Shown one piece after another: positions 1 through 8,377 of a stretch of 64,000 nt of DNA. The notes below the pieces were generated by a model, which ran no database searches, was not told where the DNA came from, and saw only the letters and a list, made by a program, of their open reading frames with translations. The DNA is taken from positions 8,589 to 72,588 of the forward strand of contig JANMAT010000225.1 in the NCBI GenBank assembly GCA_031359995.1, in the 5' to 3' direction. Numbering within the stretch: the first letter of the stretch is position 1; every line of letters starts with the position of its first letter. The position numbers and the translations under genes are program-made. This DNA comes from JANMAT01 sp031359995 (GTDB lineage Bacteria > Actinomycetota > Acidimicrobiia > Acidimicrobiales > Ilumatobacteraceae).

Positions 1-391
1 TCGGGATGGCGTAGTGGTACCCGAAGCGCCGATAGAAGTACGGGATCCCGATCATCACCTGCACGACGTGACCGCGGGTGGCCGAGCGGGCGTGGCACCA
101 ATCCATCAGGGCGCGCACGTGACCGCGGTGCTCGTGGTCGCGGTGGGTGGCCACCAGCTCGACCTGACCGCAGGCCACCAAGGTGCACCCGACGCGCAGC
201 TCCTCGTCGAGCAGCGTGGCCGTGGCCGCGATGGCGCCGTCGACCTCGACGACACCGGTGCCGTCGAGGCCCTCGGTCTCGGCCAGCAGGCGCAGGTCGA
301 GCCCATCGGCGGGTTCGCCGCGGTCGACGAGCAGCGCCACGACCTCGTCGAGGTCGTCGGCGCGCGCCGCGCGTACGTGGGGGGTGGCCAT
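1..391 (-). CDS. GNAT-family N-acetyltransferase (3' end cut by window edge)
   Basis: The reverse strand reads from an ATG at 391 off the left edge, giving about 130 residues. The N-terminus (MATPHVRAARADDLDEVVAL) is the usual GNAT opening strand and helix. Later come QVELVATHRDHEHRGHVRAL, which fits the acetyl-CoA pyrophosphate-binding region, and IGIPYFYRRFGYHYA, the motif seen in Eis-like and other small-molecule or peptide acetyltransferases. The substrate cannot be told. A TACGCT hexamer (400-405) lies 8 nt before the ATG, the spacing of a leaderless transcript. The C-terminus is missing, so overall length and any second domain are unknown. Confidence 0.8.
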   Translation of the reverse strand, partial: MATPHVRAARADDLDEVVALLVDRGEPADGLDLRLLAETEGLDGTGVVEVDGAIAATATLLDEELRVGCTLVACGQVELVATHRDHEHRGHVRALMDWCHARSATRGHVVQVMIGIPYFYRRFGYHYAIP

Positions 392-467
392 CACCACGCA
401 GCGTAGTGACGACCTGGCAGCGATCGTGCACCAAATCCCCGGATGGCCGGATTCCCGACCGGGCCGG

Positions 468-473
468 TAATGT
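468..473 (+). promoter_or_regulatory. -10 element (TAATGT), leaderless promoter of the MoaD/ThiS-like gene
   Basis: TAATGT ends 6 nt before the ATG at 480. Its position argues for ATG 480 rather than the in-frame TTG at 474, which would start at the -10 itself. Confidence 0.5.
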
Positions 474-479
474 TTGCCC

Positions 480-755
480 ATGGCCGTGACCGTGCGCATC
501 CCCACCACCCTTCGTCCGCTGGCCGGGGGCAACTCCCAGGTCCAGGTCGAGGGCTCCACCGTGGCCGAGGTGCTCAAGGCGCTCGACGCCGCCCATCCCG
601 GCTTCACCGACCGCCTGCTCGACGAGGGCGGCGCCCTGCGCAAGTTCGTGAACGTCTTCGTGTCCGACGACGACGTCCGCTACCTCGATGGTCTGGACAC
701 CGCCGTGCCGGACGGCACGACCGTGTCGGTCATCCCCGCCGTCGCCGGCGGCTGA
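480..755 (+). CDS. MoaD/ThiS-family ubiquitin-like sulfur carrier protein
   Basis: This 91-residue protein has the beta-grasp pattern: an N-terminal strand (VTVRIPTTLRPLAGG), a helix (VAEVLKALDAAHPGF) and a C-terminal strand (TTVSVIPAVAGG) ending in the Gly-Gly tail that is thiocarboxylated in this family. Such proteins deliver sulfur for molybdopterin, thiamine or cysteine/thioamide synthesis; which one applies here is not evident because no partner gene (moaE, thiG, cysM) is adjacent. The start is ATG 480, set by the -10 just upstream. It is a single-gene unit in front of groEL. Confidence 0.85.
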   Translation: MAVTVRIPTTLRPLAGGNSQVQVEGSTVAEVLKALDAAHPGFTDRLLDEGGALRKFVNVFVSDDDVRYLDGLDTAVPDGTTVSVIPAVAGG

Positions 756-801
756 GCGCCGCGGAGCCGAGAGTCGATGAACCGCAGGCACGGTCCCCGG
801 A

Positions 802-830
802 TTGCCGATTAGCACTCTCGTGGCTAGAGT
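802..830 (+). promoter_or_regulatory. groEL promoter (-35 TTGCCG, 17 bp, -10 TAGAGT)
   Basis: TTGCCG (802-807) and TAGAGT (825-830) are separated by 17 bp. The -10 lies inside the CIRCE operator, so HrcA binding would block RNA polymerase directly. Confidence 0.55.
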
Positions 831-835
831 GCTAG
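809..835 (+). promoter_or_regulatory. CIRCE operator (HrcA binding site)
   Basis: TTAGCACTC (809-817), a 9-nt spacer and GAGTGCTAG (827-835) match the CIRCE consensus TTAGCACTC-N9-GAGTGCTAA at 17 of 18 arm positions. It lies about 50 bp upstream of groEL, the usual place for HrcA-mediated heat-shock control. Confidence 0.95.
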
Positions 836-883
836 CAGTCGATCCACCCGAGTGCTTGCCAAGTGTCCAACGGAGGACTCCCC

Positions 884-2506
884 ATGGCCAAGATGATCGC
901 CTTTGACGAGCAGGCCCGCCGGGCTCTCGAATCGGGCATGAACCAGCTCGCTGACGCCGTGCGCGTCACGCTCGGCCCGAAGGGCCGCAACGTCGTGCTG
1001 GAGAAGAAGTGGGGCGCGCCCACCATCACCAACGATGGTGTGTCGATCGCCAAGGAGATCGAGCTCGAGGACCCGTACGAGAAGATCGGTGCCGAGCTCG
1101 TCAAGGAAGTCGCCAAGAAGACCGACGACGTCGCCGGTGACGGCACCACGACCGCCACGGTCCTCGCCTGGGCCATGGTCCACGAGGGCCTGCGAAACGT
1201 GGCCGCCGGCGCCAACCCGATGGTCCTGAAGAAGGGCATCGAGGCCGCGGTCGTCGCCGCCGTCGACAGCATCAAGAGCCTGGCCAAGGAGGTCGACTCC
1301 AAGGACCAGATCGCCCAGGTCGCCTCCATCTCGGCCGCCGACGAGGAGATCGGTCGCATGATCTCCGAGGCGATCGACAAGGTCGGCAAGGACGGTGTCA
1401 TCACCGTCGAGGAGTCGCAGACCTTCGGCATGGACATGGACCTCGTCGAGGGCATGCGCTTCGACAAGGGCTACATCTCCCCGTACTTCGTGACCGACCC
1501 CGAGCGCATGGAGGCCGTCCTCGACGACGCCTACGTCCTGCTCGTCGGTTCGAAGATCTCCTCGGTGCGCGACATGCTGCCCGTGCTCGAGAAGGTCATG
1601 CAGACGGGCAAGCCGCTCGTCATCGTGGCCGAAGACGTCGAGGGCGAGGCCCTCGCCACCCTCGTGGTGAACAAGATCCGCGGCACGTTCAAGTCGGTGG
1701 CCGTGAAGGCCCCCGGTTTCGGTGAGCGCCGCAAGGCCATGCTGCAGGACATCGCCATCCTCACCGGTGGCCAGGTCATCACCGAGGAGGTCGGCCTCAA
1801 GCTCGAGGGCGTCACCCTCGACCTGCTCGGCCGGGCCAAGAAGATCCTCATCACCAAGGACGAGACCACGGTCATCGAGGGCGCTGGCAACGAGGACGAC
1901 ATCAAGGGCCGCGTCAGCCAGATCAAGACCGAGATCGAGAACACCGACTCCGACTACGACCGTGAGAAGCTCCAGGAGCGCCTGGCCAAGCTCTCCGGCG
2001 GCGTCGCGGTGCTCAAGGTCGGCGCCGCCACCGAGGTGGAGCTCAAGGAGAAGAAGCACCGCATCGAAGACGCGGTGTCCACCACCAAGGCCGCCATCGA
2101 AGAGGGCGTCGTGCCCGGCGGTGGCGTGGCCCTCCTGCGTTCGCAGGCGGCGGTCATGGCCCTGGCGGCCACGCTGCAAGGTGACGAGGCCACCGGCGCC
2201 CGGCTGGTCGCCAAGTCCCTCGAGGCACCGCTCAAGCAGATCGCCGAGAACGCCGGCATGGAAGGCGGGGTGGTGGTCGAGAAGGTCCGCAACCTCACCG
2301 GCTCCGAAGGCCTGAACGCGGCCACTGGCGTGTACGAGGACCTCGTGAAGATCGGCGTCATCGACGCCGCCAAGGTGACCCGCTCGGCGCTGCAGAACGC
2401 GGCGTCGATCGCCGCCCTCTTCCTCACCACCGAGGCCGTCATCGCCGACAAGCCCGAGAAGGACCATGGCGGCGGGATGCCCGGCGGCGGCATGGAGGAC
2501 TTCTGA
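884..2506 (+). CDS. groEL: 60-kDa chaperonin GroEL
   Basis: The 540-residue GroEL forms the ATP-driven double-ring folding chamber in the cytoplasm. Visible hallmarks are the N-terminal MAKMIAFDEQARRALESG, the ATP-site segments VTLGPKGRNVVLEKKWG and DVAGDGTTTATVLA, and a C-terminal Gly/Met tail (GGGMPGGGMEDF). ATG 884 is chosen over upstream in-frame starts because GGAGG lies at 872-876. There is no groES next to it, so this may be one of two or more groEL copies, as is common in actinobacteria, with groES and groEL1 elsewhere. Expression is under CIRCE/HrcA control. Confidence 0.97.
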   Translation: MAKMIAFDEQARRALESGMNQLADAVRVTLGPKGRNVVLEKKWGAPTITNDGVSIAKEIELEDPYEKIGAELVKEVAKKTDDVAGDGTTTATVLAWAMVHEGLRNVAAGANPMVLKKGIEAAVVAAVDSIKSLAKEVDSKDQIAQVASISAADEEIGRMISEAIDKVGKDGVITVEESQTFGMDMDLVEGMRFDKGYISPYFVTDPERMEAVLDDAYVLLVGSKISSVRDMLPVLEKVMQTGKPLVIVAEDVEGEALATLVVNKIRGTFKSVAVKAPGFGERRKAMLQDIAILTGGQVITEEVGLKLEGVTLDLLGRAKKILITKDETTVIEGAGNEDDIKGRVSQIKTEIENTDSDYDREKLQERLAKLSGGVAVLKVGAATEVELKEKKHRIEDAVSTTKAAIEEGVVPGGGVALLRSQAAVMALAATLQGDEATGARLVAKSLEAPLKQIAENAGMEGGVVVEKVRNLTGSEGLNAATGVYEDLVKIGVIDAAKVTRSALQNAASIAALFLTTEAVIADKPEKDHGGGMPGGGMEDF

Positions 2507-2544
2507 TCCTCTGATCCCACGGGATCGGTCGCACAGAACTGGAG

Positions 2545-2573
2545 GAGAGCCCGGGCCCCGTGCCCGGGCTCTC
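2545..2573 (+). terminator. Intrinsic terminator-like hairpin after groEL
   Basis: A perfect 12-bp GC-rich inverted repeat (GAGAGCCCGGGC, 5-nt loop, then its complement) lies 39 bp after the groEL stop. There is no U-tract, as is common for actinobacterial terminators. Confidence 0.75.
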
Positions 2574-2601
2574 CCGCGTCCCGCACCGGTCGCGCGTGAC
2601 C

Positions 2602-2607
2602 TAGCGT
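2602..2607 (+). promoter_or_regulatory. -10 element (TAGCGT) of the Fae-like gene
   Basis: TAGCGT ends 8 nt before the GTG at 2616, the same hexamer and spacing seen before the SAM hydrolase gene at 19496. It supports GTG 2616 as a leaderless start. Confidence 0.5.
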
Positions 2608-2615
2608 GGGATGTC

Positions 2616-3176
2616 GTGGGTGCCGCTTCCATCGCTCGATTCCTGATGCGAGTCGACGGCCGCGTCGGCGCGGGGCAGGCCGGCTCCGGTGCCACGGCCT
2701 GTCGCGTCGATCTGGTGATCGGTCGCCGGGACGGTGCCGTCGCCGGGAACATCCTCGCCGTGCTGGCGGCGCCGCCGCCCCGCACGGTTGCGCTGCTGGT
2801 GCGAACACCCATCGGTGACATGGTGCGCCCGGCCACGACCATGGTGAACCAGACGCCGATCGATGGTGCGGTGATGGACCACTACCTGCGGGGGGCCGCT
2901 CAGCTCGGTGTGGCCGAGGCCATCGACGGAGCGGTGGCCAGCCGGTCGATCCCGCCGAACCGGCTGCAGGACCTCACGCTGCTCGTGGTCGTGGCCCTCT
3001 CGCCTGATCTCTCCCTCGAGCCGGTCAGCTGGCCCGCAGAGGAACGCATCCGTCAGTCGGCTCGCATGGCCACCAGCCACGCCATTCAGGAGGCGTTGGA
3101 AGGTCTCAGCCTGGCGGGTGTGGTCGCGGGCACCGCCCGCTCGGCGTTCGGCGACGCCGCCACCGTGACGCCCTGA
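2616..3176 (+). CDS. Formaldehyde-activating enzyme (Fae)-family protein, divergent
   Basis: The 186-residue product aligns by eye with formaldehyde-activating enzyme along its length. Matching segments are a glycine-rich start, CRVDLVIG (Fae: HIDLIIG), a strand with LLVRTP, RPATTMVNQTPI (Fae: KPATVMFNKVTI), GVAEAIDGAVASRSIP (Fae: AVADAVEDGTIP) and a C-terminal helix resembling the KLSIQRA region. Fae condenses formaldehyde with tetrahydromethanopterin. Here the conserved active-site histidine before the IDLIIG strand is an arginine, so classical activity is doubtful. ATG 2646 is an alternative start that matches Fae length better; GTG 2616 is preferred for its -10 spacing. No C1 genes are nearby, and the cellular role is unknown. 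Confidence 0.65.
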   Translation: MGAASIARFLMRVDGRVGAGQAGSGATACRVDLVIGRRDGAVAGNILAVLAAPPPRTVALLVRTPIGDMVRPATTMVNQTPIDGAVMDHYLRGAAQLGVAEAIDGAVASRSIPPNRLQDLTLLVVVALSPDLSLEPVSWPAEERIRQSARMATSHAIQEALEGLSLAGVVAGTARSAFGDAATVTP

Positions 3177-3195
3177 CCCACGATGCCCTCCGGCG

Positions 3196-3248
3196 TCAGA
3201 CGATGGCGCCCATGAGGTCGACGACCACGTCGGCGTCGTGCAGCGTGT
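3196..3248. repeat. 53-bp direct repeat, left copy (gene-end fragment)
   Basis: These 53 bp are identical to 8378-8430. On the reverse strand they encode the last residues (LHDADVVVDLMGAIV and stop) of the SGNH surface protein whose intact gene ends at 8378. Here the fragment has no gene attached. Together with the right copy it brackets the EACC1/caspase/patatin cassette. Confidence 0.9.
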
Positions 3249-3285
3249 CGTGAGCGGCCACGGCGGCCGTCGCGGCGCCCGGTGG

Positions 3286-3291
3286 TAGCCT
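3286..3291 (+). promoter_or_regulatory. -10 element (TAGCCT) for the EACC1/caspase operon
   Basis: TAGCCT lies 36 bp before the ATG at 3328. A GGAGG ribosome-binding site (3314-3318) follows it, so this operon has a short leader with a Shine-Dalgarno site, unlike the leaderless genes around it. No convincing -35 is visible. Confidence 0.4.
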
Positions 3292-3327
3292 TCGCCACGG
3301 GCCGTCAGTTGCCGGAGGTGGGGACGC

Positions 3328-3696
3328 ATGGAGACGGTGGCGGTGCGCGTGGTCTTCCCCGAGGTCGACGCGGCGACCGCTCATCAGCTCGCGCAAGAGG
3401 TGCGGAGCGCGCTGTTGAACGCTCGCGCCGTCGACGCAGCCGAGGTCGTGAAGATGCGAGACGACACGGCGGACCTGGGTACCGCGGTGGAGCTCCTCGT
3501 CGGGCTACCCGTGCTCCGCAAGGTCGCCGACGACGTCAGCTCGGCGATCGCCCATTGGCTCGACCGGCGCCGTGGCCGAAGCGACCTGCCGGTCCTGGAG
3601 ATCCTCGGTCCAACGGGCGTCCGTCGCATCGAAGCAACGACAGGCGATGTGACGCCGCTCGTTCTCGACGCGGTGCTCGGCGCGGTGGAGGGCTGA
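3328..3696 (+). CDS. EACC1-like effector-associated protein
   Basis: A 122-residue protein with a strand-helix start (VAVRVVFPEVDAATAHQLAQ), a central hydrophobic segment (DLGTAVELLVGLPVLRKVAD), the basic HWLDRRRGRSD and a short beta-rich end (VLEILGPTGVRRIEATTGD). This order (central hydrophobic helix, Trp-Leu-x-Arg-Arg-Arg, small C-terminal beta unit) resembles 'effector-associated constant component 1' proteins of actinobacterial NTP-dependent conflict systems, which sit beside caspase, trypsin or other effector genes. The family call rests on pattern recognition. It has a GGAGG ribosome-binding site 9 nt upstream and ends 1 bp before the caspase gene, so the two are probably cotranslated. 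Confidence 0.6.
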   Translation: METVAVRVVFPEVDAATAHQLAQEVRSALLNARAVDAAEVVKMRDDTADLGTAVELLVGLPVLRKVADDVSSAIAHWLDRRRGRSDLPVLEILGPTGVRRIEATTGDVTPLVLDAVLGAVEG

Positions 3697-3697
3697 C

Positions 3698-6631
3698 GTG
3701 ACGACGTACGTCGTCCTGCTCGGCTCGTCTCACTATCAACACGACCATCTCCAGCGGCAGAGCGGTGTGTTCGCCCGGTCCCACCGGGCCCTTCGCGACT
3801 GTCTCGTCCTCGATCACGGTCTCGAGCTCGGTGCGACGCTCTTCGACCACTTCGACGACAGCGCAGCGCAGACCTGGGGCCAGGTGCGCGAGTCGCTGGC
3901 CTCCCGTCTCCCGCAATGCGACGACTCGGACGCTCTCGTCATCGTGCACATCGGCCACGGCCAGCGCACCCCCGGGCAGGAGCTCCGGCTGGCCATGCCC
4001 GGATCCGACCGGGATCTCGAGGACGGCGCCCTCACCGCCCGCAGTCTGGTCGCGTTCCAGGCCGACCGGGCCCGTTTCGCGACGAACGTGATCATCGTCG
4101 ATGCCTGCTTCGGCGCGGCGCTCGCCGACGACGCCGTTCGCTGCCCCGACCGTCCCGCGTACGGGCTCCACGTGCTGTCCGCCGCCGAGGCCGACTCGAC
4201 GGCCGAGGCGGACCCGGATCTGCTGCACACTGCGTTCACCTCGGCGCTCGTCGACGTGCTGCGCTTCGGGGTGGCATCGCAACGGCCCGACCTGTTCGAC
4301 GTGATCGAGGGCGACGCACCGCTGGCGCCGCTCAGCATCATCGACGTTCATCGCGCGCTCGTCGACCGCGCCGCGTCCATCCACGGCGGCCGGGTGGCCG
4401 ATCCCGTGCTCCGGCCCGTTGCACCGGAAGACCCGGGCCTCGTCGGTCGTGGCCACGAACCGGTGTTCGACAACCTCGCGAGCCGGCTCCGCTCCGCGGC
4501 GGTCCTCTCCAGCCGCGATGCCGGGAGCGCTCAGGCGCGTCGGCTCTCGCACGCGGTGACGATCCTTCCGAACACCGACCCCGGTCGAAGGCTGGCGGCC
4601 GCTGCCCGACGGGACGCCATGGTGAGGCCGCGCCAGCACCGAATCGTGGAAGCGGTGAGCGATGTGCAGTCGCTCAAGGCCGCGCTCGCCGACGTAGCGG
4701 GCTGTGACCTCGTGTTCGCTGATGTCACCGATTTCGAACCCGTCGCGATGTTCCTGCTCGGCTTCCGCGCGGCAACGACCCGTGGGGTCACCGTGTGCTC
4801 GTGCCTGTCGGGTGAGTTCGAACGGCTTCTGCATCAAGAGCCGTTCCATCTTCGTGAGGTCCCGATCACCATCCATGGCGAACGCGACGCGCGCCACACG
4901 ACCGACGAGCTCGTGGCCCGCGCGTCCGCAGGCTTCTCGGAGCTTCGTGACTTCGACCACTACAGCGACCTACCGGCGTTCGACGCCTTGCGTCAGACGC
5001 CGAGACCGGGTGCTGCCCGGCTGGACATCGACTGGTCGCACGAAGCGTTGGCGCTGTGCCCGTTCGGCACCGACTACGTCCAGAACAACTGGAGTGCCAT
5101 CGAACGTAACGTCACCGCAGCGGTCGAGACGTTGCGGCCCGGCAGCAGCGACCGCTTCCGTGTTCGGCGAACTCTCGACCTGCCATCGCCACGGGTCGTC
5201 TCGTCGGCGCTGTTCGACTACATCCGGCGCGCCCAGCTGTGCATCGTCGACCTGAGTTCGTGGCGGGCCGGGGTGCTGTTCGAGCTCGGCGTACGGTACG
5301 CGGTCGGGCGGGTCGCACCCATCTGCGTGATTGACGCACGCCAGCTCGACGACCTCCGGCGAGTAACGACCATCGATCCGAATGCATGGAACGAGCGCTG
5401 GTCCGGCCATCACTTCGACCACGCGACGGCAGAGCGCTACGCGGCCCAGGCGCTCGGGCTTGTCGACATCCTGCGCCCCTTGGCCTATGACCCGGACACG
5501 GACGACGTGCGCGAGGCCCTTGTCGATCGGGTGCGCGCCGTGTCAGATCCGTTCGAGCCCGAACCCGCATCGGCGCCTTCACTGCGCATCGACGCCGAGC
5601 TTCGCTCGCTGGCATGGCGGCGAGCCGATCCCACGCAGGACCGGCACGCCGATCTCGCTTCCCTTCTGGACGACGCCGTGCTGCGCGACGGTGGACGCGA
5701 CGAGAACGAGGGCCGGCGCTACCTGGTGTACCCGGCCTCGTCGCCGATCTGGCGCGACATCGATCGGGTCACGGCCGATCGACAGATCATGGCGCTGCTG
5801 TACCTGACCGCCCGCCTCGCCGGCGAAACACGAGCCGAGCGAGTCACCGCGCTGCGCCGTCGGATCACCGTCCTGCGGACGTCACTCGAGGAGCACGCCC
5901 GGCGGCAAGGCGCCGCGCCATGGGTGCGTGCGATCCTCGACGCGCATCCGCCACAGGCCGAGCCGGCCTTCGAGCCGGCCGCTGGCACCGACAGGCAGGG
6001 TCCGTCCGACGGGGGTTGGCGCGAGCGTGCCGCAGACGTGCGGGCACGGTCACGTGCGAGTCGGGTCGCAGACCTCGAGGGTGCGGCTGCGTTGGCGGAA
6101 GCAGGCGCGGAGGAGGTGGAGGCCGGTCTCCTCGCCGACCCCACCGCCGACCGGGCTCGGGTCGCCGCCGATCTGTGGGGGGAAGCGGCAGGGTGCCACC
6201 GGCGTCGCGAGGACTGGGATGCCGCGGGCCGGTGCTATGAGCGCGGCCGGAACCTCGAGCGGGACCACCGGCTGGTGAACTCCTACCATCTGACGAATGC
6301 GATCGTCGCGCGACTGATGCGGCGTCCCGACGACCTCCATCGTGTTCGTGACGAGATCGCTACCGCGGCTGCGACGGTTCGCTCGCAAGTGCAGGGGCCC
6401 CGTCGCGGCGACTTCTGGGCATGGGCTGATGCGGTGCTGCTCTACGCCCTGTGCGACGACACCGGCTTCCAGGTAGCGCTCGAGGAGTACCTCGATCGCG
6501 GCGACGACGCCAGCTTCCGCGCCACCGCCGACGTGATGACCCAGATCGGAGGTGTGATCGGCGACGGTGTCGTGCGAGATCGGATCGACCGGGCTGTACG
6601 GGCGATGCGCGTGGCGGCGGCGCGTCTCTGA
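3698..6631 (+). CDS. Caspase-like peptidase with TIR/NDT-like and TPR-like domains
   Basis: A 977-residue multidomain protein with a GTG start. Residues 1-230 look like a C14 caspase fold: HIGHG (catalytic His87) and DACFG (Cys137). Residues about 325-395 contain DLVFADVTDFEPVAMFLLGF, and about 445-590 contain CIVDLSSWRAGVLFELGVRY. Both resemble the D-x-(T/S)-...-ELG motif of nucleoside-deoxyribosyltransferase/TIR-like Rossmann domains; the first copy has LG but no Glu and may be inactive. The last 200 residues are helical with a TPR-like unit (WDAAGRCYERGRNLERDH) and a segment reminiscent of the TRAFs-binding region of ASK kinases. Paired with the upstream EACC1-like gene, this suggests an infection-triggered effector. 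That role is inferred. Confidence 0.75.
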   Translation: MTTYVVLLGSSHYQHDHLQRQSGVFARSHRALRDCLVLDHGLELGATLFDHFDDSAAQTWGQVRESLASRLPQCDDSDALVIVHIGHGQRTPGQELRLAMPGSDRDLEDGALTARSLVAFQADRARFATNVIIVDACFGAALADDAVRCPDRPAYGLHVLSAAEADSTAEADPDLLHTAFTSALVDVLRFGVASQRPDLFDVIEGDAPLAPLSIIDVHRALVDRAASIHGGRVADPVLRPVAPEDPGLVGRGHEPVFDNLASRLRSAAVLSSRDAGSAQARRLSHAVTILPNTDPGRRLAAAARRDAMVRPRQHRIVEAVSDVQSLKAALADVAGCDLVFADVTDFEPVAMFLLGFRAATTRGVTVCSCLSGEFERLLHQEPFHLREVPITIHGERDARHTTDELVARASAGFSELRDFDHYSDLPAFDALRQTPRPGAARLDIDWSHEALALCPFGTDYVQNNWSAIERNVTAAVETLRPGSSDRFRVRRTLDLPSPRVVSSALFDYIRRAQLCIVDLSSWRAGVLFELGVRYAVGRVAPICVIDARQLDDLRRVTTIDPNAWNERWSGHHFDHATAERYAAQALGLVDILRPLAYDPDTDDVREALVDRVRAVSDPFEPEPASAPSLRIDAELRSLAWRRADPTQDRHADLASLLDDAVLRDGGRDENEGRRYLVYPASSPIWRDIDRVTADRQIMALLYLTARLAGETRAERVTALRRRITVLRTSLEEHARRQGAAPWVRAILDAHPPQAEPAFEPAAGTDRQGPSDGGWRERAADVRARSRASRVADLEGAAALAEAGAEEVEAGLLADPTADRARVAADLWGEAAGCHRRREDWDAAGRCYERGRNLERDHRLVNSYHLTNAIVARLMRRPDDLHRVRDEIATAAATVRSQVQGPRRGDFWAWADAVLLYALCDDTGFQVALEEYLDRGDDASFRATADVMTQIGGVIGDGVVRDRIDRAVRAMRVAAARL

Positions 6632-8299
6632 TCAGCCGGGCATCGCCAGCCACCGGCGCACCGCCTCCGTCGCCGTGCGCCGGGAGACCTCACGTTGGCG
6701 GTCGACGACTGCGCCTGCGGTCTCGCCATCGCCAGGGGTGATCGCCAATGTCGTCACGCCCTCGACGATGGGCAACGCCACGATGTTCGGGGGAGGCTCT
6801 GCGGCCTCGGTATCCACGTACGGGGAGCGTTCGGTGAGCCAGTACGGCGCACCCGAACCACGAAGATACGTGGACACAAGTGGCGCCGCGTGCTTCCGTA
6901 GCGCATTGTACGCGAAAGCGTTGGCCACCAGGATCATGATGAACAGCCCGAGGATCGTCAGCCCGAGCGCGGCGATGACGTACAGGCCCGCCGCCAGCAC
7001 GATCTCGCGCCACGACGTCCGTGGCGCCACCCCGGCGCTGTAGACGCGCGCGACGGCGATGCCGAATCCCCACACCGCCACCGCCCAGGCGGCGAGCGTG
7101 AGCAGCAGCGACTCGCTCAGCAGGCCGACGTAGCGCAGAGCGAGCTCGCTCCAGCTGCTCGACGTGGCCGATCGTCCGCTGCGGCGCCGCTTCGGCGTCG
7201 CCCGCCACCCGGGGATTCGGCGGGGATCGCTCAGCAGTTCCCTCATGGCACTGTTGCGCAGCGATCGCTCGGCGCGGGCGACGACCGAGCCGGGAGCCGC
7301 GTATCGCTCCAGCTCGTCGGCGTCGAAGCTGAGAAGTGCCTCCGCAGGCAGGATCCGCGGGCAGTGATGGGGGTCGAGTTCGTTCGAAGCCACGAACCGA
7401 GCGATGCGGCTCGGACCCATGCGCGCACCATGGGTCTGCAGCTCGGTGAGCAGGAACCCGATCACACGGAGGTCGCCGAGCGGCGGGAGGCCATGGAACG
7501 CCCGGAACCGGGCATCCTCGAAGACGAACATCGGGAAGTTCGTCCACACACCGCCGTCCACGATGGGGTGGGCGAACCCGACTGCCGCGCCCTCGCGGGG
7601 CGACCACTCCAGTCTCCGAGGCCGCAAGACGAAGGGGATGGACGACGACGCCACCGCCGCTTCGGCGATCGAACAGGTCGGGCTGGTCGCGTGCGAGAAG
7701 ATGCAGTGACGCGACGAGAGCGCGTCGACGGCGACGACGACGAGCTCGATGCCGGTCACGGAGTGGAGGCCAGCGAAGGTGACAGATCGGTCCTGCGTCA
7801 CACGTGCGCCCGGCCAGTTGCGGTTCAGCAGTTGCGCCAGGCGGTCGTCGAGCCAAGCCACGAGTGCGTCTCCGCTCGCCAGAGCCGCGACCTCGGGATC
7901 GCGCAGGCGGGCCCGCGCACCGAACACGAGGCGACCCGTCGCACAGGGCAAGTACCCATCGATCGCTCGCCGTCCCGTCGAACCCACGGAAGGCGCCAGC
8001 GAAGCGCCCGTCCTCAGATGCTCGGTGAAGACCACCGCCAACGACTCCGTAGCCGCCGACAAGTCGTCCGGCCCGGCGCCAGCGGCAACCAGCGCGGCGG
8101 TGATCGCGCCCGCAGATGCGCCGGCCACAGCTCCGAACCACGCGCCGGACGCCGCCACACCCTCCAACGCCCCTGCGTAGGCGATGCCCTTCAGACCACC
8201 ACCCTCGAACACCCCTGCGAGTCGGGCGGTCGGCAGAGGCCCGGTCCACCATCCGGGCACCGCTCGCCGCTCGGCGAAATCGTCCAGGCCACCGATCAC
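6632..8299 (-). CDS. Patatin-like phospholipase with C-terminal membrane helices
   Basis: About 555 residues. The N-terminal domain has all patatin landmarks: an oxyanion-hole loop FEGGGLKGIAYAGAL, nucleophile elbow GASAG (Ser near residue 62) and VDGGVWTNFP (Asp near 248), a Ser-Asp dyad that hydrolyses acyl lipids. Two strongly hydrophobic segments near residues 395-420 and 433-463 should anchor it in the membrane. GTG 8299 is preferred to TTG 8305 because a G-rich ribosome-binding stretch sits at 8306-8311. The stop abuts the caspase-gene stop tail to tail with no gap. Membrane-damaging patatins are known effectors of bacterial defence systems, so it may be the killing arm of the cassette. 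That is inferred. Confidence 0.85.
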   Translation of the reverse strand: MIGGLDDFAERRAVPGWWTGPLPTARLAGVFEGGGLKGIAYAGALEGVAASGAWFGAVAGASAGAITAALVAAGAGPDDLSAATESLAVVFTEHLRTGASLAPSVGSTGRRAIDGYLPCATGRLVFGARARLRDPEVAALASGDALVAWLDDRLAQLLNRNWPGARVTQDRSVTFAGLHSVTGIELVVVAVDALSSRHCIFSHATSPTCSIAEAAVASSSIPFVLRPRRLEWSPREGAAVGFAHPIVDGGVWTNFPMFVFEDARFRAFHGLPPLGDLRVIGFLLTELQTHGARMGPSRIARFVASNELDPHHCPRILPAEALLSFDADELERYAAPGSVVARAERSLRNSAMRELLSDPRRIPGWRATPKRRRSGRSATSSSWSELALRYVGLLSESLLLTLAAWAVAVWGFGIAVARVYSAGVAPRTSWREIVLAAGLYVIAALGLTILGLFIMILVANAFAYNALRKHAAPLVSTYLRGSGAPYWLTERSPYVDTEAAEPPPNIVALPIVEGVTTLAITPGDGETAGAVVDRQREVSRRTATEAVRRWLAMPG

Positions 8300-8377
8300 C
8301 GTCAACCCCCAGCTCGCGGCGGGGACGGTAGCACCCGCCCTCGACGTTCCGCGGCGACGCGGGCCGAATGGGCAGGC

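Noticed and set aside
824..2842. A 672-codon open frame antisense to groEL
   Set aside because: It is a high-GC shadow of the conserved groEL frame with low-complexity His/Asp/Gly composition and no domain.
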